A stretch of DNA of 64,000 nt from Favolaschia claudopus (Eukaryota > Basidiomycota > Agaricomycetes > Agaricales > Mycenaceae): NCBI GenBank assembly GCA_037176885.1, contig JAWWNJ010000005.1, positions 682,001 through 746,000 of the forward strand. The letters run 5' to 3'. Shown here piece after piece: positions 1 through 11,709 of this stretch. Each line of letters opens with the position of its first letter. Within the stretch, counting starts at the first letter, position 1. The notes below the pieces were generated by a model that saw only the letters and a program-made list of their open reading frames with translations, was not told where the DNA came from and searched no databases. Both the position numbers and the translations under genes were made by a program.

Positions 1-1700
1 TCCTCCAAGTTGACACTACTAAACGCCTACATCCAGCTCAGCTCATTGCGCATCCACAAACACGAAAAGAAAACATACCAAGTCCATGACATTCTTCAAC
101 CGATTATCCTGCATCTTCCGGTTCTGCTCCAACCGTGCAATCTCATCGAGCAAATTCTGCGACTCCCTCCGCATCAGCTCCTTAACCGAAGCAACCTTCT
201 CTGCCGAAACGTCATCTGGCGGGTGCTCCAGCATCGGGTTGGGTGTCTCTGCAATGAACACAGCAGTCTTCCGAAAATCCTCGAGCAGCGAAGAATAGTG
301 CAACAGATGCGCGCGAACGACGTGCAACTGTTGCGTCAGCGTCATATCCGTCGTCGCTATTACCCGCCCTTCCTATTGTCCCATAAGTAAATTCGATTTC
401 AATTTTTCGAGCGAATCATAGAACGACGCACAAGCCAACAAATGTGAGCATAAAGCGCGTCTAGCGATTCATCAAAGGCATAGAGAGGGTACCACAGAAG
501 GGCGAGGAGAACAAACGACGGGTCGACGGAGATGGTTGGAGTGAAGAGTTTGTTCCAGTACACAGACTGTCCGGCTGCGAGCAGACGCGTGCGCATGGTA
601 TGCGCGCTCGTTGCTCTGTGTTTGTGGGGAGGGTGGTAGCTGATGATGGTGCTTAGGCCGTGACACCGCACCATGTGGATAGACAGGATGTCGGGGAGTA
701 TAATGCGGTCGGCTGGGAAAGGAAAGTATGCTTTTGAGTATGGGGAGACAATTAGACAGATGACGGTCCAACTCACAAGAGCTCAAGAGAAGAGGGGCTT
801 GCGTATCGATGGTTTGGTCGACCGGTTTCAGGGTGGGAAGCGATAGGGAATGGCTGGATGTTGGACTTGAGGGCATAGTTGTGGGATTGTACATTGGACG
901 AATGAAGGAAAGGGTCAACGTAATATCTATTGAGATATCAGACCAAGAGAAGCATAAAAAAGAGAGAACTTACGGTCCCCTTCATCTACCGTATCTTGGT
1001 ATCGTGCCGGTATCCAATTGAACGACGAAGAGAAAAAGAATGGCTCGATGTTATACCTGAGAAATGGGATGTGAGGAACGCCCTCTTCACAAATTGCGAC
1101 TTACATACCTTGCGCCCAACATTTGACACATGGGACCCGACAGAGAGTCGACAAAGAGTGCCCTAACTCGTACGTTCTCCGGTAGCTCCATGTGCAATTT
1201 CTTCCAATATTCCTCTGCATCGAACGCAGTGACGACAGTGTCTTCTTCGGAAGTGAATGCAGCCGTGTCTAGAACGTTAACCTCATGAATGGTGCAATGC
1301 CCGTCAACATAATCTACAATCTTCGTTATCCCACTCTTTTCCTGTTGCAAAGGGGTCCAATTGGGATACAACGACTGGGGGTACTGTGCAAGGGTTCAAA
1401 CTCACTCAACGGAATTTTGTTGTTGTTAAGTCAATGTACGTACCTTGGACCAATGTTTCTGTTCCTGACTTGGCTCTCGCTTTGGATTCGAACAGGTATC
1501 CAAATCTATCTGTAACGCATTACGCAAGTCAAGCTTCGGAAGTAGCCAGAGTTGTCTATGCTGCGCACATTACTGTCGAGGTCGAGAAACGGCCAAGGCC
1601 CAGAAGGCGCGCCATGCCTGTGATGTGGTTGAGGGATGCGCGGAGGCATTTCTCGCGCGTTGGGATCAGGGTAGAGTGCGTCGACGTTGAAGGAAGACAT
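1..1700 (-). CDS. CorA-like membrane transporter family protein (3' end beyond left edge)
   Basis: Basidiomycete CorA-like protein; members carry a C-terminal pair of membrane helices like CorA magnesium channels, but that part lies off the left edge. Exons that keep one frame: 1569-1700, 1444-1509, 1109-1383, 974-1056, 777-926, 432-712 and 79-372. The core is recognisable from YNIEPFFFSSSFNWIPARYQ (from about 1050), DTQAPLLLSS (about 790), ILSIHMVRC and AGQSVYWNKLF (exon 432-712), ALLWYPLYAFDESLDALYAH, and the helical stretch HYSSLLEDFRKTAVFIAE...LKNVMDL (79-372). The ATG at 1700 (MSSFNVDALYP) is the first in-frame ATG in the last exon read. An open frame continues upstream to about 1797, so an extra 5' exon is possible. 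A possible next exon at 1-20 could not be phased. Ion specificity is not shown by the sequence; the classical GMN motif would be in the missing part. Confidence 0.75.
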
Positions 1701-2291
1701 GGAGGTGTAGGTGTAGTCTCGTGCTTCGCGAACGTCGCGAGACGCTTCATATACTGCAGTGTCCGACACAGAAGGAGTTCCATATGTAGCTTTCAAGAAT
1801 AGATATAGCAGCAAAAGTTGATGAAGAACATGGTGTCGCCAAAGATACTTACTCCAACTCCACTGCGCTGCAATTGGTGCTCACACCGCTAACCCGGGGT
1901 AAAGAGATGGCTGTCGCGGGTATCGCCAATTGAAGACATGGGGAAAGTGGAATAGCTGGGAACTTTGAGCGGCAAGCCTCGTGTCTCCGACTCTCACTGA
2001 AGTTGAAATTTTGGCTGGAACAAAGGCTTGGCCACGGCCAAGGTGTGACACTCGTGACAATGTCACACGTTGAACTTTGGATTGAACCGCTACGTTGTTC
2101 GAGTTGTTGACGACGCGGCTGCTCCTCTCTCTCGCCAAGAAATATGGGACACTGCACTCCATCCACTCTCTAGCTCTGCTGTCGGTCCGATTTACCCCAC
2201 GTTCCTCAATTTAAAAGGCTGTGCGGAACGATATAAGTAAACGCACTTCTAATCTCTGATACCTATCCTCCCTCCCTCTGGCTTCAATCCC
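1701..2291. other. Divergent promoter region
   Basis: This stretch separates the CorA-like gene (-) from the permease gene (+), so it probably holds both promoters and 5' untranslated regions. An open minus-strand frame at 1849-2166 does not join the downstream exons in phase and is treated as leader sequence. Confidence 0.5.
2231..2238 (+). promoter_or_regulatory. TATA-like box of the permease gene
   Basis: ATATAAGT lies about 55-60 nt upstream of the permease ATG at 2292, a reasonable spacing for a fungal TATA element with a short leader. Motif and position only. Confidence 0.35.
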
Positions 2292-4310
2292 ATGCCTTCT
2301 GGTTTCTCAATCGCGACCCTAGTCATCTTCATCCTCTCCATCTCCTTCGTCATCCACCCACTTCCAATACCAATCCGTCTCCCATACATCGGCCACAAAC
2401 GCATTGTCCTCAATCTCACAACAGCGCCTATTCTCGCAATCGCGATTCTATGGGCTGCACAATGTCTGGGGCCTACACAGGTATGATACCGTTCCCGCAT
2501 TTTTGTGAATGCTGTCCGCTCATCGTCAGATCCGTGACGGGATTGTTGGCACTGGTGAGAACTACGAGCGCCTCTTTGCTATGCGCGGCCCCACCTACAG
2601 CAGTAAACAGATGGCGTCAAGCCTTACAACATTCTCATCCTATTTTTCTCCCTGGCCTACATGGCGATCACTCTTGACATCACTGGGATTCTGCAGGCCG
2701 CCGCTTTCTGGGTCAGCAACAAAGGCGGTTCAAATGGATGGAAATTATATCTGTATTTCTATCTCATGTTGACGGTCATTAGCGTTGTTCTCGGAAACGA
2801 TCCCGTAGGTATTTGTGTTGAATTGCATCAGGCAAACTCACAAACACTTCTAGGTCATTTTAAGTGGGACGGCGTTCTTGGTGTATTACACCAAGGTTGC
2901 GGAATTGAACGTAAGGTCATTCTATATTCGTCGAACTCTGTTCTAATTTCCTTCCAAGCCAACAAGTTGGTTAATATCCGAATTCGCCGCAGCAAACACA
3001 GCCAGCATGGTTCTGTGCGTAGTTTCTTTGCGACGGTAAGACGAAAAAATAACTCACAATCCACCAGGTTCGTTGGAAATCCAACCAATGTCGTGATCTG
3101 CCAGGGATTCAGAATCAACGATGCCGCCTTCACGGCGTATACAATCTTACCGTTCCTCGCATGCAATGTGGCTTGCTTCGTTGCTCTCGGAATCCAATTT
3201 CGGGACCCAAAATACGTGCCTCGACGGTTGAACAATTCTGCGGACTTGGACGTTCGTTCTGTACTCCTCGATCCAAAAGGCGCGATTGTTGGATCTGCGC
3301 TGCTTGGAAGTTGCCTGGTCGTCATCATCATCGTCAGCTTCTTCGGCGTCGATGTTTGGGAAATTAGTCTGCCTTTTGCAGTTGCGAAGTTTATCTTTGA
3401 TCTTGCATGGGATCACTACCGGTTCACGCATAATATTCCTATGCTTGGACATGCACCACGACAGCGTTCTTCCGGCGACCATGACCGTCCTGCTGCGCCA
3501 GAAACAACCAATAACGAAGAGGATTTCGTCCTTCAGGAGCTCAAACGACGTATGACGGTTCCTCATGTTGCCGATCCCGAGCCGACGCAGGATCGTAATA
3601 GTCCCACTGCAAATGAGCAGCCTACCTCCACACTACCGGGGACCTCTTCACCGAAATCCGCAACACGCAACTCCCCATCCCCGGATCCCTCATTCCCGCT
3701 GTTCAAATCTCTCAGGTTCAAACTCGCCAACAAACGCACGAGGCTAGCGGCTCATTTTCCGACATTTTTCACGGCGTTACCACGACTCCCCTTCGCTCTC
3801 GTCCCGTTTGCGTTTTCGCAGTTCATTTTAATCGAGGCTCTGACGCACCAGGGCTGGATCGATATTTTCGCCTCTTGGCTTCGCCACGCTACGCATCGCA
3901 ACCCTGCGAATCCGTTCCCAACTATCTGGATTATTGGTGTTTTGGGAATAATTCTATGCAACCTTTCGGGAACCAACATCGGCGCTACAATGTAAGCACG
4001 CGTAACTCACCGTTCGATTCAAATTGAACCAATCCAATTTAGATTACTCACAAAAGTCGTCCGCGCGTCTATCCTCCCCCCACACACCCAACGCGCCGCA
4101 GCGATATCACTCGCTGTCGCAAGCAACATCGGCGCTGTGAGTTTCACGTTCAGCGCTAGCCTGGCGGGGCTTCTTTGGCGTGCGATCTTGAAGCAGAAGG
4201 GGATTTTCATTGGGCAGAAGACGTTTGCGTTTTGGAATACGTTGCCGTTGGTGGTTATGGGTGCTGTGGGGCTTGGGGTTGTTTGTGCTGAGATGGCTAT
4301 TTTGCGGTGA
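2292..4310 (+). CDS. ArsB/NhaD/SLC13-type (ion transporter superfamily) permease
   Basis: Seven exons keep frame throughout: 2292-2480, 2530-2554, 2611-2804, 2854-2910, 2959-3014, 3068-3991 and 4043-4310, giving 570 residues. The protein is strongly hydrophobic at both ends. Family landmarks are the first repeat (AITLDITGILQAAAFWVSNK, GNDPVILSGTAFLVYYTKV, EFAAANTASMVLFVGNPTNV) and the second repeat (LCNLSGTNIGATILLTKVV, ASNIGAVSFTFSASLAGLLW). The paired GNDP/VGNPTN and SGTNIGAT segments resemble the re-entrant hairpins that bind substrate in SLC13, ArsB and NhaD carriers. A hydrophilic Pro/Ser/Thr-rich loop of roughly 110 residues (about 3450-3740) separates the halves and is probably cytosolic. 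The family moves anions (arsenite, citrate, phosphate) or exchanges Na+ and H+; the substrate cannot be chosen from sequence. Plasma or vacuolar membrane location is inferred. Confidence 0.85.
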
Positions 4311-5248
4311 ATGGAGGTTAAGGCGATGAGGAAGGAGGGAATAAAAAAATCAATCGCGTCGATGCGGAAGATATACCCCACTTTGAGAGTGACTGGAGGT
4401 GGAGAATGGAAGGAAGGTAAGGCGCGTTGTGTCTGATCAAAATTCAACCAAGAGATCTCAAATTGACCGCGTGCGCAGGAAGACTCGAGGGAGATTTGCG
4501 TTAACGGTTGAATTGTCCGCTTGACTGTAACTTGGTTGAGAGAAATATTGATCTAGACAAAATGGCGCAACCCCGAACCCGGATTCCCAATGTTTCACTT
4601 CACGATATCAGTTGAAGATGTGCCGCGCTCTTAATGAATGGCAGCAGTGACTTGAACGCAACCATTGAATGACCTGTTATCATTGTACTTACTTCCCTTC
4701 AAAAGTCAACATAAAAATGAAAGCTCCTCCAGAAAAATGCTTGGCTCAAATCTTCTAGTCGTAGCCGTAACCCTAAACCAACCGGGATTTTTTCAGGCCC
4801 GATTCAACCTCACCCCGGGTCACCCGAGTCCAATTGTTCAATTCGAGTCACGTCGTCACACTGTGACCAGTTTTCTGCCATCATCTCATCATTCGATACA
4901 CAAGCCTTTTCTGAGTTTTCCCTTTTGTTTCCTGGGCGGTGGCTCAACGCCGTTGTCCTTCTCTCCCTCTCCCCCACCTCCTTCCTCTGCTCTCTGTCCC
5001 CGTCTAGCTCTCTCATAATCGCGGTTGGATCGCGTCGACCACAGGCCCTCAGGATCACATTCACCTAGTATCGGCTGATACCGCGTATCGGGCTCCACCC
5101 AGTGAGAACTAGGAATTTTCATCGGAGGAAGAGAAGAGAGAAGAATACGACAACAGTAGAAGGGCGCATACAGTCCACCCCTTGGTGGTTAGCCATCGAC
5201 ATCCGCTGCGCCGCCACCCACTACATCCACACAAATATCCCTTTCTCA
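4311..5248. other. Intergenic, no gene seen
   Basis: About 0.9 kb between two plus-strand genes. Frames here are short and low complexity. The last 300 bases are rich in C and T, as in many fungal promoters, and probably serve the small protein gene that follows. Confidence 0.5.
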
Positions 5249-5799
5249 ATGGCGGAATCTGGCGAAGACCTTACGCGCTCCCTGTCGACTTTGTCTCTAC
5301 ACTCGGAATCGAGCGCGGAGGATTGGGACCGCTCGCTCTCGATGGACGGCGACACCGAGGATGCCCCGCGCACGACGCCACGCAATTCGGTGCTGTTTCC
5401 CGGTGGCGCGGGCGACGATGCCACACCTGGCGCGAAGACGAATGGGAAGGGCAAGCGGTCACTGAGTGAACTGCTGAGGCTGCACGCAGAGAAGGGCACG
5501 GATGTCACGTTTAGCGCGGAGGAGGCTGCACGCGTCGCGGATGTGCTGCGCGACTGGGTACGTCGAGGGTGTGGCGTTGCTTTACCCCTTCATTAATTCT
5601 TTGCTTCCTTTGACAGATAAACGCTGGCTCGTCGCCTTACGAGGACGACGACGACTTTTTCACGCGCGGTTCGCAGGACGATATGGCTATACCGTCAAAG
5701 AACAAGGCCTCGGAAGGGGGCCGTTCACGAGGGCAGAGCGACGCTGCGGGCAACTCTCGACCGCCCAGCGCCGCAGGGTCAATCAAAATGAAGTCGTGA
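5249..5799 (+). CDS. Small acidic protein of unknown function
   Basis: Two exons, 5249-5557 and 5617-5799, join in phase to give 163 residues. The intron has a standard GTACGT donor. The N-terminal half is Ser/Asp/Glu-rich and probably disordered (MAESGEDLTRSLSTLSLHSE). A more ordered segment follows (KRSLSELLRLHAEKGTDVTF then SAEEAARVADVLRDWINAG), predicted helical, and then an acidic patch PYEDDDDFF just after the splice junction. The C-terminus is basic and disordered. The helical core looks like the conserved part of the protein. No enzyme or DNA-binding motif is visible and I assign no function. The ATG at 5249 opens the frame; upstream in-frame sequence looks like leader. Confidence 0.65.
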
Positions 5800-7475
5800 C
5801 CTCTACCGCGTCCCTCTGTTCCCCTCTCTCCTCTCCATGCTCATCACCCCTTGCTTTCGATAACTTATCCTGTTTTCGTGTCTCTGCATTTGTCCCTGCA
5901 TCTCCCGCATCATCCACCTCGCATATATCTATCCTATCGCATCTGCCCGTCCTCCATCACACCCTCCCCTCCCCCCGAAACTACTCCTTGCATCCGTGAC
6001 GACCTTTCATGACCAGCACGCCTCACCTACGTCTTTACGACTTCCACCGCGCCAAATAGTTGCCTGCGCGATCTATCACTTATTTATCTGTTCACAGCAC
6101 AGCGCGCCGTTGTGAGAATAAAATAGTATAGGTTGTTTGTTTATTCTGTAGCACGCATCTCATCTGTCTTCGTGTTTATACTTGCAATGGAATCATACGC
6201 GGATTTCACCTGTTGTGCCACTTGGAGCGTGAGGTATACTGTAGTGACAGATTGAATCGACAAGCTTTGGTCAACCGGATGGGATTTCGCGTTCCAAAAA
6301 TGATATTGCAACGGTCTCAGTACAGAGCTACAACGCAACCTAGCGTGAACCACAGACCGGAATCAAGGAATTAAACCAGACTTGAAGAAAAAGCATGACA
6401 TGAAAGCAGTAAGCCTTTTAGGTTGACTCACGGGGCGGGAAAACCAAGGCTGAGCGAGGTATTGGGCAGAGTCCTGCGGCAGGGGTGAAATGAGGGATGT
6501 GAATTGGAGTCGAGGAAACCAGATGTAAAGTTATTTTAACGTGGAAGAAGAGACAGGGATTTCTTGCATTCGGCACTGCGCCAAAAGAAATGTGCGGAAT
6601 GCACCGGCCTTATTTAGTAGCGCCGGTAGAGAATTAAATCGATCCAGTAGAGGAATCCAGGACCATCCTCCCGTATACGACTTGTGCACGACTCGGAGGT
6701 GTGAGCCTACTTACTCGTGTATGTCGCTGGAAATTGGCAGATGAGTTTCATGTATGCTGCCGTGTTAGTCAGGCAAAAAATGAAAGCCGGTCAAACCCAC
6801 CAGCAAATTTGTAAGGGGCTCTACAACGCAGGAGGAAGCCAAAAGACAATTTGATGTCATCAAAACACGGTCAAACACCACAACGCTTTGCATCCCAAAA
6901 AGGGAATTTTCAGTCTGCCTGAAGATGGAATGGAATGGCGACGTAAGCGGAAGAATTAGATCCGTTGAGTCTGGTTGGTATCTATGTTGTTTCTGTTCAT
7001 ACGCTCCTGGGAATCGAATTGCTATATGCACAATTTATTATATCTCGTCTTGACTCTGCGCACATTCGGAGAATATACTTCCAGGATTTCCTCTGTGTAC
7101 TTACTTGCAGCAGTCTTCCTACCACACCTGAATATGCATCAAGTACAGCTTACTTCCGTCGCGCCATTGATCTTTGCAAGATATCATTCCAGTCATGTAT
7201 CATTGTAATTCTGTTGTGCGTAAGCCAGTCGTATAAATGAATGCAATAGTGATATAACGCCCGTATAATGCAGCTAGTGAGGAGGAGCCGAACGTAAAGT
7301 GAATAATGATACAAAAGGCAGGTGCAGGGTACAGGATGCGTGGGTCAAGTGAGTGTCAGTGCAGGGCGAAATGATTTTGGTATCGTGCCGAGATAAGCGA
7401 AAAATACAGGATGGTGGCTCAGCCAGAGTGAAGGAGGGCAGAGATTGACGGGCGTCGCGAGTTTGGTTTGGTGAA
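5800..7475. other. Intergenic, 1.7 kb, no gene seen
   Basis: The first 200 bases are a CT-rich 3' region of the small protein gene. The rest carries only short frames without family resemblance. A 30-base segment at 6881-6910 recurs at 13359-13388 (see the repeat entries). Confidence 0.5.
6881..6910 (+). repeat. 30-base dispersed repeat, copy A
   Basis: The segment CAACGCTTTGCATCCC...AATTTT is nearly identical to 13359-13388, with two substitutions and one small gap. Both copies lie in gene-free DNA, suggesting remnants of one non-autonomous mobile element. Confidence 0.5.
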
Positions 7476-10474
7476 TCAAGACCAAGTCTCAGGACCGAAC
7501 GTGCCGGTCTCCGAGACGAGCAAGGGCATGCCCATCGCGTCCGCGGTGTTCTGAGAGAATAAAATTAGATTCGAGCCGAGAACGATGTAACAAGCGGAGC
7601 GTATGTACCTGCCAAATGGTGTTTCCAACCCAGTTCAAGTCCGGAAGGGCTTTAGGATACTGCGTCGCAAAGAATATTACAATTAGGCATATCGCAACTA
7701 TTTCAAGACATCATCAGTGACTTGAATTTGTTGCAATGGGTACAAAACGCACCTCCTGCATCCAGAGCAGCGGAGAGGATGTAGTTATAGCGCATCCACC
7801 AGCGGAAATGGCGCTTTCTAATGACATAGTTGAAGATAAAGCCCGTGAGTGCCCAGGCGGCGTAGTTGTACGCCGAGGCGGCGGGGATGGCGCCGACGCC
7901 GCCGAAGAAGACGGGCATGTTGACGTAGCGGAAGTAGGAGAGGGGGTAGCGGCGGGCGAGGTAGTAGAAGGGGATGGGGGCGAGGGCACCGACGAGGAAG
8001 CCGTAGAGGAGGGGGTTGTACCTGGATTGAAGTTGATAGATAGGTCAGAACGTGCATGAAGGGAAGGAAAGGATAGCCAACGTACATAGCACCGGAGTTG
8101 AACATACGCTGGGGGCCGATACCGCCCCAGGTAATCGCTGCCGTTGCAAAGGCGTTGGTGGACGGGCATCTTTTAAAACAAACAATAAGCATGCGAGGAA
8201 GGCAAGCAATGACAAGATACATACACAAAGTTATCCGGGGCATCAGACGTGCAAATCCCAGCAATATTCGCAAACATAAAGCTCTGCACACCAGTGACGA
8301 CAAAGCAGGTGATGACCGCCGCCACAAGCTGCACCATAAACATCATACGCGGGGGAACCTTCATATAATGCCCAAGCTTAAGGTCCCCCGCGAACGAAAC
8401 CGCCTGCGCAGTCCCCGTGTACGCGATCGCCTTGAAGATGATGTTCGCGACGGGTTTTCCGGGGAGGACATACGCCGCGATCATCTCCTCGACGACCTGG
8501 AGCGCGACGTGTTGGTTGGTGATGGCTTGGAGCATGGCGAGCGGGATGGCGGCGGCGGTGGCGATGACGAGCGCGAGGAGGGCGGCCCAGATGGGGAGGA
8601 GCGTAGGGAAGATTTCGATGGCGATGAGCATGAAGATGGTGGAGAGAAGGCCGACGAGGAGGTACCACCAGATCGGGACTTCAGGGTAGCGCTGCATCAG
8701 ACGAGAGTGGACGTCGCGCTCATCTTTGAGGCTGGATCGGAAGCGGCGGACGACGTCGCGGCCGAACCACACTGAAGGATATTATTAGTTTCGAAAGTAA
8801 CGAAGAAAAAGGAGGACGCACGGAAAGTGTGCGTGAAGATCGCGCCAAACGCCGCGAACGAGACAAAATACGCCATGCACAACGCAGCCGTCATGAACAT
8901 CGGGGAGTAGGCAGCATAGAGCTCCGAATCGAACTGGCCGTCCGCGCCGATGACAGCAGAGATGTTGTAAGGCATCCCTGTGTTGTCGAAGGAAACAAAC
9001 GCCGACAGAGGGAGGTAGGCGGTGAGGAAGACGTTCTTGACTGCGACGATGCGTGAGAAGTGGGACTGCAGACAAAGGAGGATGAGATGACACTTACAGT
9101 ACAAGATGGGCACGATGAACCAGAAGCAGATGATCACCGATGCAATCGTGTTCATTTCGGACCACCACTGGAAGCGAGACGTAAGGAAACAGATATCAAG
9201 GAAGAAAGAAAGACGACGCACCGGGGTAACAAGAGGCGAGCCAATGAACGAGATCATAGACCAATCGAACGTGATAACGCTCATACCCATACCACTGAGC
9301 GACCCAAAGACGGCGTTAACCTTGACGTTGTTGGGCGCGATCCAGCAAATCCAATTGAACACGCTGAGAGCAGTGAAGAGGTACCCAGGGAACCAATACC
9401 ACACAAAGCTGCACGCGCAAGCAATAAGGAAGAATCGCTCCCGCGTCATGTGTCCGCGGTCGCGCTTTCCGTAGTTCTTGTGCAGCGTGTTGAAGAGAGC
9501 GGAGTTGACGAGGGCGCTGGGCCAGATCATGGAGGAAGGCCAGACGACGTACTGGCGGAGCATGCCGCCGAGGGAGAAGCCAAAGATCTGGGTGCCGAGG
9601 ATGAGGAGGATCTGGTACGAATAAGGAAGTTGTTGGTTGAAGAACATCTGTTGGGTGGCGAGGACGTCCGTGGCGTAGGCGCCGATGTAGGCGACGTTGA
9701 TCATGACAGTGATGCAGACGTGTTCCTGTGAACGATATGAGTGAGTACAGGTCGCTGGGCAGTGAGGAAAGCATACCTTGATGTTGAAAGGCCCGGGGTT
9801 GAACGACCAGACGTAGTCGAGGGTCTTGAACCGCTTCGTGGGGAGGACCCACTCGAGCATCTTGCCCAGAGGAAGAGAAATAAGCTGTCCAACGATACCG
9901 GTGATGAAGACGGAAGGGGCTCGGTACTCGAAGACTTGGTTAACTCCGGCCAGCAGAATCGTCAAAGTGATGCCCAAAAACCACTGATGAAATGGAAGAA
10001 TGTTATTTCGAGCCATGCGCGACAGAATGAACGGCTTACCATGCGGAAGGTGTTGACGGGCATAGAGGGATCGTCGACGCTGGAGACGGCAGCGCGTACT
10101 TCGGGGTAGGGCGATTCACTATAGTGTTAAACGTCAGAATAGGCATAGAAGCGACCGAAGAAGACAACATACTCGTCGAACTCGATGGCGGTGGAATTCC
10201 GCGACCCCGCGCGCGACGGCGCGGAATATCGGTCTGAAGACTCTAGGTCGACGTCGGAAGGAGCGTAGTTGGGGACCTTTTGGTCGGTGGGGCTCCTGAG
10301 CGAGTCGAGGCTGATGGGTTTGGCGAGGGGGTGCTTCAGGTCGAGGTTGGGGTCGTTGAGGTGGTCCATCATGTAGTCGACGTCCTCGGGGACATCGGGG
10401 ACGTTGCGTCGGCGAATGTACTGCGGTAGTCCCTCATTAGAGCTGGTATAAGAAGGTTTGAAGTCGTCTTCCAT
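7476..10474 (-). CDS. Oligopeptide transporter, OPT family
   Basis: Eleven exons phase perfectly: 10173-10474, 10040-10118, 9777-9983, 9222-9725, 9098-9167, 8822-9040, 8225-8771, 8086-8169, 7753-8021, 7609-7697 and 7476-7550, giving 814 residues. OPT proteins carry small peptides, glutathione or metal-peptide complexes by proton symport, usually at the plasma membrane. Family marks are the NPG motif in FNPGPFNIKEH (end of exon 3), DPSMPVNTFRMWFLG ahead of TM1, the SFDNTGMPYN segment, KVPPRMMF in place of the canonical KIPPR, TWGGIGPQRMFNSG, and NYVIRKRHFRWWMRYNYILS before the last helix. A hydrophilic N-terminal tail of about 120 residues (acidic, Ser-rich) is typical of fungal members. The ATG at 10474 starts MEDDFKPSY. 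No damage is seen. The substrate is unknown. Confidence 0.92.
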
Positions 10475-11709
10475 GGTCGTCGGTGTCGTGGAAGGAGAGA
10501 GAGGGGTATCGCGGGGAGGGGGGAGAGGGTGAAGATCCTAGAGACGCTGCGGGTATTTTAATTGTTTCGCTTATAGAGGTTCTCAGGCTGGGATGTATCT
10601 TCGCATCAAGTGGATCCCAAAAAGGAAGTAGGCTGTTATTGTCCTCTTTTGTGTTCGAATTGGGGTAGAACAAGGAATGCGAGGGCTGTCCCACGGAGTT
10701 GACAGCGGCGATTATGGAACAATCGTGGACAGAATTGCGAGTCACATACAGGAAACAGACGGATTGTGTTTCTTGCGCCTACAGTTGATACGCACCGAGA
10801 CCAAAGTTGAGGGAAGTGAGATACACCGAAAGAGCTTCAAAGCCAGGCTGAAAAAGAAGAAAAAGCCGACAACCAGCCAAGGTTCTGACACGCCAGTAGA
10901 CTCGATAACAATAAGTGAGTGTGGGTTGCCCGATCGGGGTAACAAGCTAATTGTGTTGTTCAGGTCCCAAAAAGACAATAGAACTTTGCAGAAGCAGGCA
11001 TAACCAAGTGATGCGACGCCGCCTTACTCATTCGTTGGTCTCCGAGCGTGCCAGCCTGGGCCAGCCGCACGATATCGTTGCTGCCCAATACACCTGTGCC
11101 GCCGACCTTCGATTTTCTGGGGCAAAGCGGTGAGCGTCGTCGCCTTCCAGCATATTGTGGCTGAGGATAAGTTGAGGGGTAACCGGGGTCATTCAAGTAA
11201 GCCAGTCGTGGTCAAGTTGAGGACCACGTTTGTGCTGGAGGGGGGCAGGGTCACGCACGTCACACCCGGTCACACGCTTTGGCTTTCCCTCTTTCAACCT
11301 GCACCCCTGCGAAAGGCTGAGGCGACCGTCCCATCAAATTATTCCGCTCATCGATTTCAACCATCCAAGGAACAATATCAGTTACGATTCTCGAGCTCGG
11401 GCTATCTTGCGCCAGCGCAACGCGGAATTCAGACTCGAAGTTCTGCCAGCAGGATTGCAGCAGAACTGCCAAATTTCATTACTCGCTCGCTCAATGAAAT
11501 TTTTTCATTGAGCTGCCCTCACTGAGCTTCAGATTTTGGCCTGAACGCTGCACCAATACCTGTCAGTATTGCTGACGATGAGATGAAGTTGAACAACTGT
11601 TCCGCAGTTGTGGCGTGCGTGCGCACTGACCGGGAGCGAAACGAACAACCGTCAGCCCAGGGTAAGCACACCAACTTTTGCTCCTCAAGAAGCGATTCAA
11701 AAATACGCA
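10475..11709. other. Intergenic, 1.2 kb, no gene seen
   Basis: Upstream region of the OPT gene and downstream region of the kinase-like gene. Frames on either strand lack family resemblance. It includes a perfect 11-bp inverted repeat at 11489-11513. Confidence 0.5.
11489..11513. repeat. Perfect 11-bp hairpin
   Basis: The arms GCTCAATGAAA and TTTCATTGAGC are separated by three T bases. It lies about 200 bases downstream of the kinase-like stop codon, so it may form in that transcript's 3' region. Its function is unknown. Confidence 0.6.

Noticed and set aside
1849..2166. Minus-strand open frame upstream of the CorA-like gene as a first exon
   Set aside because: It cannot be joined in phase to the exon at 1569-1700 through the visible splice sites, and it shows no family resemblance.
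4665..5018. 117-codon plus-strand frame in the intergenic region
   Set aside because: Low-complexity Ser/Pro/Phe composition from CT-rich promoter DNA.
8098..8775. 225-codon plus-strand open frame rich in Arg, Asp and Glu
   Set aside because: It is antisense to well-phased OPT exons. Its composition is the usual shadow of a GC-rich membrane-protein frame.
9060..9731. 223-codon plus-strand open frame
   Set aside because: Also a shadow of the OPT gene; it crosses OPT introns without respecting them and shows no family resemblance.
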